This document shows positions 1 to 7,892 of a stretch of 64,000 nucleotides of DNA, in pieces (within the stretch, counting starts at the first letter, position 1; each line of letters starts with the position of its first letter). Source of the DNA: UBA10649 sp963700745 (lineage in GTDB: Bacteria > Actinomycetota > Actinomycetes > S36-B12); assembly GCA_963700745.1 (NCBI GenBank), contig CAVOYT010000009.1:372001-436000 (forward strand), given 5' to 3'. The position numbers and the translations under genes were made by a program. The notes under the pieces were generated by a model that did no database searches, had not been told where the DNA came from, and saw only the letters and a program-made list of their open reading frames with translations.

Positions 1-1
1 C

Positions 2-331
2 GCCCGGTACGAGATCCTCACGCTGCTCTCCTTCACCAGGTCGGGAGCACTGCCGATGACGCGGATGGGTGCCCTCCTGCAGGTCCACCCGACGAGCGTC
101 ACCAGCGCGGTGGACCGCCTCGAGAGCCAGGGCTTCGTCGAGCGACTGCCCCATCCCTCGGACCGTCGGGCGGTACTTGCCTCCATCACCGAAGCAGGAC
201 GCGCCCGGGCGGAGGCAGCGACGGCAGCACTGAACGAGCGGGTCTTCGAGCAGCTCGGAATCACCGAGAATCAGACGGCCCAGCTCCGCACGGTGCTGCG
301 CGCACTTCGCGCCAACGCCGGGGACTTCTGA
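2..331 (+). CDS. MarR-family transcriptional regulator (5' end outside window)
   Basis: The frame is open from base 2, so the gene begins left of the window; about 109 residues are visible. They cover the winged helix-turn-helix and C-terminal dimerisation helix of MarR regulators. The recognition-helix stretch HPTSVTSAVDRLESQG is followed by the wing FVERLPHPSDRRAVLASIT, with the typical DRR turn. MarR proteins are usually ligand-responsive repressors. It ends 46 bases before a 3-hydroxyacyl-CoA dehydrogenase on the same strand, so it may control the acyl-CoA operon that follows; that is inference from position. Family assignment is firm, ligand unknown. Confidence 0.85.
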   Translation, partial: ARYEILTLLSFTRSGALPMTRMGALLQVHPTSVTSAVDRLESQGFVERLPHPSDRRAVLASITEAGRARAEAATAALNERVFEQLGITENQTAQLRTVLRALRANAGDF

Positions 332-377
332 CCCTGCGCACCGCTGCACGCACACACCACACGGGAGAGTGACTCGC

Positions 378-1226
378 ATGGATCGTCTCGGAGTCGTCGG
401 CTGCGGACTCATGGGAGCGGGGATCGCTGAGGTGGGCGCCCGCGGCGGGTGCACCGTCGTGGTCGTCGACGCCGCTGCCGAGGCACTCGATCGCGCCCAG
501 GATCGGATGCGGGCCTCGCTCGCGAAGGCGGAGGCGGCCGGCCGGCTCTCGCAGTCCGCCGACGTCATCATGGACAGCATCACGTTCACGACAGATCTCT
601 CTGCTCTCTCCGACCGGGAGATCGTCATCGAGGCCATCCGAGAGGCCTTCGATGACAAGGCGGAACTCGTCGGAAGACTCGACGACATCCTGACGGACGA
701 CGCGATCATCGCCACCAACACCTCGTCCATCCCGGTCGCCCGGATCGCGGCCGCCAGTCGCCGCCCCGAACGGGTCCTCGGCACCCACTTCTTCAATCCG
801 GTCCCAGTCATGCCGCTGGTCGAGGTCGTCGCGTCCCTCCAGACTGACCCCGAGGTCGCCGACCGCACTCACGTGTTCTGCGCGGACGTCCTGGGCAAGA
901 AGGTCATCCGGGCCGCCGACCGGTCGGGTTTCGTCGTGAACGCGATCCTCGTCCCGTACCTGCTGTCGGCGATCCGGTCCCTGCAGAACGGCGTCGCCAC
1001 CAAGGAGGACATCGACGAGGGCATGGTCGCCGGCTGCGGCATGCCGATGGGCCCGCTGGCACTGTGCGACATGGTGGGACTGGACACGATGCTGCTGGTC
1101 TCCGAGAGCCTCTACGCCGAGCACCTCGACGCTGCGTTCGCGCCTCCGGCCCTGCTGAAGCGGCATGTCGAGGCAGGCATGCTCGGACGGAAGTCTGGGC
1201 GAGGCTTCTACGCGTACCGCGACTAG
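378..1226 (+). CDS. 3-hydroxybutyryl-CoA dehydrogenase (3-hydroxyacyl-CoA dehydrogenase family)
   Basis: A 282-residue NAD-dependent dehydrogenase that oxidises 3-hydroxyacyl-CoA to 3-ketoacyl-CoA, or runs in reverse in butanoate or polyhydroxybutyrate metabolism. The Rossmann motif GCGLMGAGIAEV lies at the N-terminus. TNTSSIPV and the HFFNPVPVMPLVEVV block around residue 140 hold the conserved catalytic His. The C-terminal domain carries GCGMPMGPLALCDMVGLDT and ends in RKSGRGFYAY. Length is normal for the single-function Hbd/PaaH/FadB2 type. ATG 378 is preferred because GGGAG at 363-367 gives about 10 bases spacing; the alternative GTG at 369 abuts that site. It starts a run of three same-strand genes for acyl-CoA breakdown. 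Confidence 0.88.
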   Translation: MDRLGVVGCGLMGAGIAEVGARGGCTVVVVDAAAEALDRAQDRMRASLAKAEAAGRLSQSADVIMDSITFTTDLSALSDREIVIEAIREAFDDKAELVGRLDDILTDDAIIATNTSSIPVARIAAASRRPERVLGTHFFNPVPVMPLVEVVASLQTDPEVADRTHVFCADVLGKKVIRAADRSGFVVNAILVPYLLSAIRSLQNGVATKEDIDEGMVAGCGMPMGPLALCDMVGLDTMLLVSESLYAEHLDAAFAPPALLKRHVEAGMLGRKSGRGFYAYRD

Positions 1227-1287
1227 CCTTGGAGCCGTTGCTCCCGGTCATGAGAGGCCGTCGGAGCACCGGCCCTGAGGAGACGGC

Positions 1288-2493
1288 ATGGACTTCGCCC
1301 CCACCGCACGAACCGCCGAGCTCGCCGAACGGCTGCGGACCTTCCTCACCGACCGCGTGCTGCCGGCCGAGTCCGAGTTCGCGGCCTTCCGCGCGGCCGC
1401 CGGGCCGGACGACCACACCGTCCCTCCCATCATCGAGGACCTCAAGGTCGAGGCGCGCGCCCTCGGACTGTGGAATCTCTTCCTGCCTGACGTCAGCGGC
1501 CTCTCCAACGTCGAGTACGCCCCGCTTGCCGAGATCTCGGGCTGGAGCGTGGAACTGCTGCCCGAGGCGATGAACTGCCAGGCGCCCGACACCGGGAACA
1601 TGGAGATCCTGCACATGTTCGGCACCCCGGAGCAGAAGGAGCGGTGGCTGGAGCCCCTCCTGGACGGCACCATCCGCTCCGGCTTCGCCATGACCGAGCC
1701 GCAGGTCGCCAGCAGCGATGCCACCAACATCGAGTGCGCCATCGTGCGGGACGGGGACCACTGGGTCATCAACGGCACGAAGTGGTGGACGAGCGGGGCC
1801 AACGACCCGCGCTGCCGGGTACTGGTGGTCATGGGCAAGACCGATCCGTCCGCCCCCAAGCACCGGCAGCAGTCGATGGTGCTCGTCCCCATGGACACTC
1901 CCGGTGTCCGCGTGGAGCGTTCAACCACCGTCTTCGGCCACCAGGACCAACCCGGTCACGCCGTCATCACCTTCACCGACGTTCGCGTTCCCCTCGACAA
2001 CCTCCTCGGCCAGGCCGGGGACGGATTCGCCATCGCCCAGGCCCGCCTGGGCCCCGGCCGCATCCACCACTGCATGCGGTCCATCGGCGCCGCCGAGCGA
2101 GCCCTCGCGATGATGGTCGACCGAGCGCAGAGCCGCGTCGCCTTCGGTGGGCCGCTCTCCGACCAGGGAACCGTGCGGCAGGCGATCGCCGAATCGAGAA
2201 TCGAGATCGAGCAGGCCCGACTGCTGACCCTGAAGGCGGCCTGGATGATCGACGAGGTGGGGGCCAAGGCGGCCAGGACCGAGATCGCGGCGATCAAGGT
2301 GGTGGCGCCGCGGGTCGCGTGCAACGTCATCGACCGGGCGATCCAGGTCCACGGCGGACTGGGCGTGAGCGACGACATCCCGCTCGCGCGGATGTACGGG
2401 TGGCAGCGGGCCATGCGCATCTTCGACGGGCCGGACGAGGTGCACCTGAGGTCGATCGCGCGCTGGGAGCTCGCCCGTCGGTCCGACACGTGA
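1288..2493 (+). CDS. Acyl-CoA dehydrogenase (ACAD11-like)
   Basis: A 401-residue FAD flavoenzyme that introduces the alpha,beta double bond in acyl-CoA. Landmarks are FAMTEPQVASSDATNIEC (FAD and substrate binding), WWTSGANDPRCRVLVVMGKT, and IQVHGGLGVSDDIPLARMYGWQR near the C-terminus. The catalytic Glu position lies in FDGPDEVHLRSIARWEL. A GAGGAG site sits seven to eight bases before the ATG. The stop overlaps the start of the next gene by four bases (GTGA). A dehydrogenase of this subfamily next to an APH-fold kinase matches the two halves of animal ACAD10/ACAD11, which process 4-hydroxy acids by phosphorylation; that substrate is an inference. Confidence 0.9.
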   Translation: MDFAPTARTAELAERLRTFLTDRVLPAESEFAAFRAAAGPDDHTVPPIIEDLKVEARALGLWNLFLPDVSGLSNVEYAPLAEISGWSVELLPEAMNCQAPDTGNMEILHMFGTPEQKERWLEPLLDGTIRSGFAMTEPQVASSDATNIECAIVRDGDHWVINGTKWWTSGANDPRCRVLVVMGKTDPSAPKHRQQSMVLVPMDTPGVRVERSTTVFGHQDQPGHAVITFTDVRVPLDNLLGQAGDGFAIAQARLGPGRIHHCMRSIGAAERALAMMVDRAQSRVAFGGPLSDQGTVRQAIAESRIEIEQARLLTLKAAWMIDEVGAKAARTEIAAIKVVAPRVACNVIDRAIQVHGGLGVSDDIPLARMYGWQRAMRIFDGPDEVHLRSIARWELARRSDT

Positions 2494-3563
2494 CCACCGA
2501 GCACCCCGGGCTGCGGCTGGACGCCGTCGTCGAGTGGCTGGCGGCCGCCGGTGTCATGCTCGAGCCGCCAGTGTCCCCGAGGCTCCTGACGGCCGGCCGA
2601 TCGAACGTCTCCTACCTGCTCACGGACGCGACCGGGGCGAGCGTCGTACTGCGGCGGCCGCCGCTCGGGAACGTCATGCCCACGGCGCACGACATGGCAC
2701 GTGAGCACCGCGTGCTCACCGGACTCGCCCACGTGGACTTCCCGGCACCGCGACCCCTCGCCCTGTGCGAGGACGCCGACGTCAACGACAGTCCCTTCCT
2801 GGTCATGGAGTTCGTCGACGGGCGGATCGTGGCCACGGCGGAGCAGGCACAGTCGCTGTCGGCCGGAGAGCGTGAGGCGGTTTCGCATGCTCTCGTCGAG
2901 ACCCTTGCGCGCCTGCACTCCGTGGACGTCGCCGCCGCCGGGCTGGCCGACTTCGGCCGCCCCGAGGGCTATCTGCCCAGGCAGCTCGTCCGGTGGACGA
3001 AGCAGTGGGAGCTGACCCAGACGCGGCCGCTGCCGGCCATGGACGCGCTCCGCGATCGGCTCGGCACCGACCTGTCGAGGCTGCCCGACGACCAGCCGTC
3101 CGGTCTCGTCCACGGTGACTACCGGCTCGACAACGTCATGCTGGCAACCGACGGCGCCGATGTTCGGGCGGTCCTGGACTGGGAGATGTCCACGCTCGGC
3201 CACCCCCTGGCCGATCTCGGGCTCACCCTCGTCTACTGGACCGAGCCGGCCGATGTGCTCCGCAGCCGCATCCCGGTGGCGGAACGACTCACCGACGCAC
3301 CCGGCTTCCTCGACCGCCGCCGCTTCATCGACGCCTACGCGGACGCCAGCGGCCTGCCGATGGACGTCCTGGACACCTGCACAGCGCTGGCGTGCCTGAA
3401 GCTCGCCGTCATCACCGAGTCCATCCTCGCCCGGACGCTCATGGGCAAGCAGCTCGGCGTCGGGTCAGAGCATGCGCATGCCATGGGCGTCGCCACCGAG
3501 TCGCTGGCCGAACTCGGCCTGCACGTGCTCGAGTCGGGGACCGTGGACGGGCTGAATTCCTGA
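2490..3563 (+). CDS. APH-fold phosphotransferase, ACAD10/11 kinase-like
   Basis: A 357-residue member of the aminoglycoside phosphotransferase/choline kinase fold. Visible motifs are an N-terminal lobe with LTAGRSNVSYLLTD and VVLRRPP, the catalytic HGDYRLDNVML (Brenner motif, D as base) and the metal-binding VLDWEMSTLGHPLADLGLTL. GTG 2490 overlaps the stop of the acyl-CoA dehydrogenase by four bases, which implies translational coupling. The open frame extends far upstream (from 1644), but that part is a shadow of the dehydrogenase. In eukaryotes this domain is fused to the same dehydrogenase and phosphorylates 4-hydroxyacyl-CoA. An antibiotic-resistance role is unlikely in this context. Confidence 0.82.
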   Translation: MTTEHPGLRLDAVVEWLAAAGVMLEPPVSPRLLTAGRSNVSYLLTDATGASVVLRRPPLGNVMPTAHDMAREHRVLTGLAHVDFPAPRPLALCEDADVNDSPFLVMEFVDGRIVATAEQAQSLSAGEREAVSHALVETLARLHSVDVAAAGLADFGRPEGYLPRQLVRWTKQWELTQTRPLPAMDALRDRLGTDLSRLPDDQPSGLVHGDYRLDNVMLATDGADVRAVLDWEMSTLGHPLADLGLTLVYWTEPADVLRSRIPVAERLTDAPGFLDRRRFIDAYADASGLPMDVLDTCTALACLKLAVITESILARTLMGKQLGVGSEHAHAMGVATESLAELGLHVLESGTVDGLNS

Positions 3564-3588
3564 GCTCGTTCTCGTTGCGCCGGCGAGG

Positions 3589-4524
3589 TCAGATCGGCGG
3601 GGACTCCGACGGCACCGTCCGCGAGCCGGCCCGGATCACCAGCACGATGCCCGCGAACATCAGCGCCACGGCCGGGATGATGCCGACCGGTGGGAACTGG
3701 CCGAGCGCGATCGCCGCGATGATCGTGGCGCCCGGCATCTCGAACAGGATCGCGAGCGAGACGATGGTGGCCGACGTCGTCGCCAGCACCTTGTTGATGA
3801 GGGTGTGCCCGAGCAGCTGAGCCCCAAGCGTCAGGGCGAGGATCAACGCCCACGCCTGCAGGGAGTAACCCACCAGCGGCTGCTGCCCGATCAGGCACAG
3901 CGCCAGCAGCATGACGGCAGCCGTCGCGTACAGGCCGGTCGTGAGCGTCGACGTGGAGACGGTTCGGCGGGCGCTCTCACTCACGGTGACATAGGCCGCC
4001 GCAAGGATTGCACCGATCAGGGCCAGGACGTCGCCGATCAGGTGCCGGGGGTCGACCGACACGTCGATCCCCGTCAGGATCAGGACACCCACCAGTGAGA
4101 TGGCAATGCCCACCCAGGCGGGACGCGGGATGTGTGCCCCACGCTGCCGGGCGATGAGCGCAGCCCACACGGGCTGGGTGGCGACCAGCGCTGTCGACGA
4201 CGCGACGGTCGTGAACCGCAGTGACGGGATCCACGTCGCGAAGTGCGCCCCCAGCAGCAGCCCCGCGCTGATCACGAGCCACAGTTCCCGACGGGTCAGC
4301 CGCAGGACCTCCGAGCGCTTGCGCAGCAGCACCCAGGGCGCCGTCGCGACTGATCCGAGGAAACAGCGCCAGAACGCGATGGCCAGGGCGGGCGCAACCG
4401 TTGCCGCGATGATCGGGCCCGATGACGAGATGAACAGGACAGCCACCCCGAGCCACGCGAGATCGGCGACCGGAGGGCGACTCAGGGCGCCGCGCGACGG
4501 AACGGGATTCATCGGCGCAGCCAT
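3589..4524 (-). CDS. EamA-family (DMT superfamily) transporter
   Basis: An inner-membrane protein of about 311 residues with ten predicted hydrophobic segments arranged as two EamA repeats. Examples are LAWLGVAVLFISSSGPI at the start of repeat one and VGIAISLVGVLILTGIDV at its end. The second repeat begins near LIGDVLALIGAILAAAYV. Members export metabolites or amino acids; substrate cannot be inferred. ATG 4524 is chosen because GGGGAGGAGG (4531-4540 on the complement) lies six bases before it; a longer frame from 4611 would run through the divergent promoter. It converges with the APH gene (25 bases apart) and diverges from the MgtE-N/CBS gene across 37 bases. Confidence 0.85.
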   Translation of the reverse strand: MAAPMNPVPSRGALSRPPVADLAWLGVAVLFISSSGPIIAATVAPALAIAFWRCFLGSVATAPWVLLRKRSEVLRLTRRELWLVISAGLLLGAHFATWIPSLRFTTVASSTALVATQPVWAALIARQRGAHIPRPAWVGIAISLVGVLILTGIDVSVDPRHLIGDVLALIGAILAAAYVTVSESARRTVSTSTLTTGLYATAAVMLLALCLIGQQPLVGYSLQAWALILALTLGAQLLGHTLINKVLATTSATIVSLAILFEMPGATIIAAIALGQFPPVGIIPAVALMFAGIVLVIRAGSRTVPSESPPI

Positions 4525-4549
4525 GACCGGCCTCCTCCCCTGTCGGCGG

Positions 4550-4555
4550 TAGCCT
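4550..4555 (+). promoter_or_regulatory. Leaderless-type -10 (TAGCCT) of the MgtE-N/CBS gene
   Basis: TAGCCT lies exactly six bases before GTG 4562, and there is no purine-rich ribosome-binding site between them. The transcript is therefore expected to start at the start codon. Confidence 0.6.
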
Positions 4556-4561
4556 TTCGAC

Positions 4562-5821
4562 GTGACGACTGGCGCAGCGACTCGAGTGTTCCTCGCCCGC
4601 CTGGCCGCCATCGGCGTCTTCGACCCGAATGGCGATCAGGTGGGCAAGGTACGCGATGCCATCGTCGTCCTGCGCATGGGTGCCAATCCACCGCGACTCA
4701 CGGGTCTGGTCGTCGAAGTCCAGCCGCGTCGGCGCATCTTCATCCCGATGACCAAGGTGACGGCCATCGATTCGGGCCAGGTCATCGTCACCGGGACCGT
4801 CAACCTGCGCCGATTCGAGCAGCGCAGCAACGAGACCATGGTCACGGCGGAACTGCTCGATCGAAGCGTCGACCTGATCGAGACCGGCGAGCAGGTGACC
4901 CTCCTGGACGTCGCCGTCGAGAAGACCCCCTCCCGCGACTGGTTCGTCACGCAGCTCTTCGTGCGCAAGCCGGGCGCCGGGCTGCGTCGCCGCGGGCCGA
5001 CCCTGATCGTGGGCTGGGAGGACGTCGCCGGACTGTCCCTGCCGGTCACGGACCAGCCCGCGGAGCAGCTCCTCTCACATCTGGACACGATGCGGCCTGC
5101 CGACGTGGCGAATGCGTTGCAGGACCTCTCCACCAAGCGACGACTGGAAGTCGCGCGTCACCTGGACGACGAACGCCTCGCGGACGTTCTCGAGGAACTG
5201 CCGGACGACGACCGGGTCGAGATCATGCAGGCCCTCGAAGCCGAGCGCGCGGCCGACGTGCTGGAGGAGATGGACCCCGACGACGCCGCCGACCTGCTCG
5301 CCGAACTTCCTCCCGACCAGGCGGAGGACCTGCTGGAGCGGATGGAGCCGGACGACGCGGAGGACATCAGGCGACTGCTGTCCTACGACGACTTCTCGGC
5401 CGGCGGAATGATGACGACGGAGCCGGTGGTGCTGCGACCGGACGCGACGGTCGCGGATGCCTTGGCCCGCATCAGGACGCCGGAGCTCTCGCCGGCCCTG
5501 GCCTCGCAGGTGTACGTCACCCGCCCGCCCACCGAGACTCCCACCGGCCGGTACCTCGGTGCCTGCCACTTCCAGCAGTTGCTGCGCGAGCCGCCGGCGA
5601 CGCTGGTCTCGTCGCTGGTCGACTCCACGCTCACGCCGATCGGGCCGGATGCCCCCCTGGACGAGATCACCCGCTACTTCGCCGCCTACAACCTCGTGGC
5701 GTTGCCCGTGGTGGACGAGAGCGGTCACCTGCTCGGGGCTGTGACGATCGACGACGTCATCGACCACATGCTGCCCGAGGACTGGCGCGACAACGACGAC
5801 GAGCCGGACGGGGGTGAGTGA
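4562..5821 (+). CDS. PRC-barrel / MgtE N-domain / CBS-pair protein without channel domain
   Basis: A soluble protein of 419 residues. Residues about 10-80 look like a PRC-barrel (FDPNGDQVGKVRDAIVV then RRRIFIPMTKV). Residues about 165-285 repeat the acidic helical MgtE N-domain pattern (LPDDDRVEIM, MDPDDAADLLAELPPDQ, MEPDDAEDIRRLL). Then follow YDDFSAGGMMTTEPVVLRPD and a CBS pair ending near ITIDDVIDHMLPEDW. In MgtE these modules sense Mg2+ and gate the channel, but no transmembrane channel domain is present here. Synteny suggests the orthologue of M. tuberculosis Rv1232c. Its stop overlaps the DUF1003 gene, so the two are probably co-translated partners. Metal sensing is inference. Confidence 0.85.
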   Translation: MTTGAATRVFLARLAAIGVFDPNGDQVGKVRDAIVVLRMGANPPRLTGLVVEVQPRRRIFIPMTKVTAIDSGQVIVTGTVNLRRFEQRSNETMVTAELLDRSVDLIETGEQVTLLDVAVEKTPSRDWFVTQLFVRKPGAGLRRRGPTLIVGWEDVAGLSLPVTDQPAEQLLSHLDTMRPADVANALQDLSTKRRLEVARHLDDERLADVLEELPDDDRVEIMQALEAERAADVLEEMDPDDAADLLAELPPDQAEDLLERMEPDDAEDIRRLLSYDDFSAGGMMTTEPVVLRPDATVADALARIRTPELSPALASQVYVTRPPTETPTGRYLGACHFQQLLREPPATLVSSLVDSTLTPIGPDAPLDEITRYFAAYNLVALPVVDESGHLLGAVTIDDVIDHMLPEDWRDNDDEPDGGE

Positions 5822-6378
5822 CGATGGCAGCTGGCCGCCCCCGTCGAGACGATCGGATGGACGTGCCCCGCGACCGCAGCCGGTCGCTGCGCCCGAGCGT
5901 GGACACCGAGCGCTTCGGACGCTTGTCCGAGAGCGTCGCCCGGCGCATCGGCTCGTGGGCCTTCATCCTGTGGATGACGATCGCCATCATCATCTGGCTC
6001 GGCATCAACATCGCGATCAGCGACTCCAGCGCGCCCGATCCGTATCCCTTCATCTTCCTGACGCTGCTGCTCTCCCTCCAGGCGTCATATGCGGCGCCCC
6101 TCATCCTGCTGGCGCAGAACCGGCAGGCCGACCGCGACCGGGTGCAGTTCCAGGAGGACCGCCAGCGCACCGAGCGGCTACTCGCCGACTCGGACTATCT
6201 CGCGCGCGAGATCGCCGCGCTGCGGATGGCCCTCGGCGAGGCGGCGACCCGCGACTACGTCCGCGGCGAACTCCGCGACCTTCTCGACGACGTCAAGGAT
6301 GCCCTCGACGAGCAGGGGCGGGCCCGCGACACTGCCGACCGGAAGGCAGGCGACGTCGAGTTCTCGGACGGCGAATAG
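5818..6378 (+). CDS. DUF1003 membrane protein
   Basis: A 186-residue protein with a basic N-terminus and two transmembrane segments, SWAFILWMTIAIIIWLGINI and YPFIFLTLLLSLQASYAAPLILLAQNRQADRDR. The second segment and its QNRQ tail are hallmarks of DUF1003. A charged, probably coiled-coil C-terminal tail ends in a cluster of acidic residues. GTG 5818 overlaps the previous stop by four bases (GTGA); ATG 5824 is the alternative start. The function of the family is unknown. Constant pairing with an MgtE-N/CBS protein suggests it is the membrane half of a metal-related system. Its own stop TAG doubles as the start of the mrp -10 box. Confidence 0.85.
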   Translation: MTMAAGRPRRDDRMDVPRDRSRSLRPSVDTERFGRLSESVARRIGSWAFILWMTIAIIIWLGINIAISDSSAPDPYPFIFLTLLLSLQASYAAPLILLAQNRQADRDRVQFQEDRQRTERLLADSDYLAREIAALRMALGEAATRDYVRGELRDLLDDVKDALDEQGRARDTADRKAGDVEFSDGE

Positions 6379-6381
6379 CAT
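6376..6381 (+). promoter_or_regulatory. Leaderless-type -10 (TAGCAT) of mrp
   Basis: TAGCAT sits six bases before ATG 6388. Its first three bases are the stop codon of the DUF1003 gene. Confidence 0.55.
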
Positions 6382-6387
6382 CAACGC

Positions 6388-7530
6388 ATGCCCACACCCA
6401 CGGTCGACCAGATCACGTCTGCCCTTGCCACCGTCAACGATCCGGAGATCAACCGCCCGGTGACGGAACTGGGCATGGTGAAGTCCGTGGCCATCGACGA
6501 CGCGGGAGCGGTCGATGTGGGCATCTACCTCACGGTCTCCGGCTGCCCCATGCGCGGACCCATCACTGACCGCGTGACCGAGGCCGTGTCCGCGGTGCCG
6601 GGCGTCACGGCCGTGCGGGTGGAGCTCGACGTCATGAGCGACGAGCAGCGCGCCGAGCTGCGCAGCACGCTGCGCGGCCATGACGAGCGCGTGATCCCCT
6701 TCGCCCAACCGGGCTCGCTCACCAAGGTGTATGCGATCGCCTCGGGGAAGGGCGGCGTGGGCAAGTCCTCGGTCACGGCGAACCTCGCGGTCGCGATGGC
6801 CGGCATGGGCCTGAAGGTGGGACTGGTCGACGCCGACGTGTACGGCCACTCCATCCCGCGGATGCTCAAGGTCACGGAGCCGCCGACCATGGTCGAGGGC
6901 ATGATCATGCCGCCCCAGGCCTACGGCGTGCGCGTGATTTCGATGCTCCCGTTCAAGCCCGGCGGCGTCTCGCAGCCGGTGGCCTTCCGCGGGCCCATGC
7001 TGCATCGCGCCCTCGAGCAGTTCCTCGCCGACGTGTGGTGGGGCGATCTCGACATCCTGCTCCTCGACCTCCCTCCGGGCACCGGCGACGTGGCCATCTC
7101 GACGGCGCAGCTGCTGCCCGGCGCCGAGATCATCGTCGTGACGACCCCGCAGCCGGCAGCCGCGGACGTCGCGGTGCGCGCGGGCACCCTGGCCGAGCAG
7201 ACCCACCAGAAGGTCGCCGGCGTCGTGGAGAACATGAGCTCGTTCCCCTGCCCGCACTGCGGCGAACCGATGGACCTGTTCGGGATGGGCGGTGGCGCCC
7301 TGGTCGCCGAGATCCTCACGAGTCAGTTGGGGACGGAGGTCCCGCTTCTCGGCCAGATCCCGTTCGACGTCGCCCTGCGCGAGGGGGGCGATTCAGGCGA
7401 CCCGCTCGTGCTGAGCGCTCCAGACGCACCCGCGGCCCAGGCCCTCATGGCCATCGCGGAGCGACTCGGGCGCAAGCCGAGAGGGCTCGCCGGGATGTCG
7501 TTGGGCATCACTCCGGCATCGCGCGCCTGA
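6388..7530 (+). CDS. mrp: Mrp/ApbC-type iron-sulfur cluster carrier ATPase
   Basis: A cytosolic P-loop NTPase of 380 residues that binds and transfers [4Fe-4S] clusters. Residues 1-100 form a MIP18/DUF59 domain (DPEINRPVTELGMVKSV, then SGCPMRGPI). The deviant Walker A IASGKGGVGKSSVTANLA follows, then VGLVDADVYGHSIPRML and the Walker B-like LLLDLPPGTGDVAIS. CPHCGEPMDLFG supplies the CxxC that bridges the cluster in the dimer. Length and domain order are standard. It is predicted to have a promoter of its own inside the end of the DUF1003 gene, and it converges with tatB 17 bases downstream. In M. tuberculosis mrp (Rv1229c) occupies the same place. Confidence 0.92.
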   Translation: MPTPTVDQITSALATVNDPEINRPVTELGMVKSVAIDDAGAVDVGIYLTVSGCPMRGPITDRVTEAVSAVPGVTAVRVELDVMSDEQRAELRSTLRGHDERVIPFAQPGSLTKVYAIASGKGGVGKSSVTANLAVAMAGMGLKVGLVDADVYGHSIPRMLKVTEPPTMVEGMIMPPQAYGVRVISMLPFKPGGVSQPVAFRGPMLHRALEQFLADVWWGDLDILLLDLPPGTGDVAISTAQLLPGAEIIVVTTPQPAAADVAVRAGTLAEQTHQKVAGVVENMSSFPCPHCGEPMDLFGMGGGALVAEILTSQLGTEVPLLGQIPFDVALREGGDSGDPLVLSAPDAPAAQALMAIAERLGRKPRGLAGMSLGITPASRA

Positions 7531-7546
7531 CCTCGGTCGGGCCGGA

Positions 7547-7867
7547 CTAGGTCGCGTCCGGGTCGAACGCTGGCCGCGGCTGGGTGTCGCCCTTCTTCGG
7601 CGACTCCTCCTCTGGGTCGTCCTTGAGCAGGTTGGCCGCCAGTCGTCGAGGGTGGAACTCCTGGAGCGACTTCACGGTGTCGACCGTCTCGTCCAGGTCG
7701 ATGCCCGCAGAGTCAGCGAGTTCCTGTCGGGCACCGGAGGCCATGGTCCGGATCTGACGCAGCCACTTCCCCGCGTCGGCCGCGGCGCGAGGAAGCCGCT
7801 CAGGCCCGAATACGAGGAGGCCGATGATCGCGACGATCACGATCTCCCCGATTCCGATGTCGAACAC
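7547..7867 (-). CDS. tatB: Sec-independent (Tat) translocase subunit TatB
   Basis: A 106-residue protein with a very short N-terminus, one transmembrane helix (IGEIVIVAIIGLLVFGPERLP) and an amphipathic helix (AADAGKWLRQIRTM). A charged tail follows. The FGPE-LP junction is diagnostic of the TatA/B family, and the longer tail plus Glu in the helix favours TatB. GTG 7867 is chosen because GGGGAGG lies about six bases upstream; the longer frame would run into htrA. It follows htrA by 25 bases on the same strand, the same htrA-tatB pair as in mycobacteria (Rv1223-Rv1224). TatB passes twin-arginine substrates to TatC. Confidence 0.9.
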   Translation of the reverse strand: MFDIGIGEIVIVAIIGLLVFGPERLPRAAADAGKWLRQIRTMASGARQELADSAGIDLDETVDTVKSLQEFHPRRLAANLLKDDPEEESPKKGDTQPRPAFDPDAT

Positions 7868-7892
7868 ACTGGCCTCCCCTCGAGGCTCGTCG

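Noticed and set aside
1644..2489. 639-residue open frame that extends the APH kinase gene far upstream
   Set aside because: The upstream part overlaps the whole acyl-CoA dehydrogenase in another frame and is low-complexity Arg/Pro/Gly-rich sequence typical of a high-GC shadow frame.
2490..3563. APH-fold gene considered as an aminoglycoside resistance gene
   Set aside because: Its overlap with an acyl-CoA dehydrogenase and similarity to the ACAD10/11 kinase domain point to acyl metabolism; no resistance context exists.
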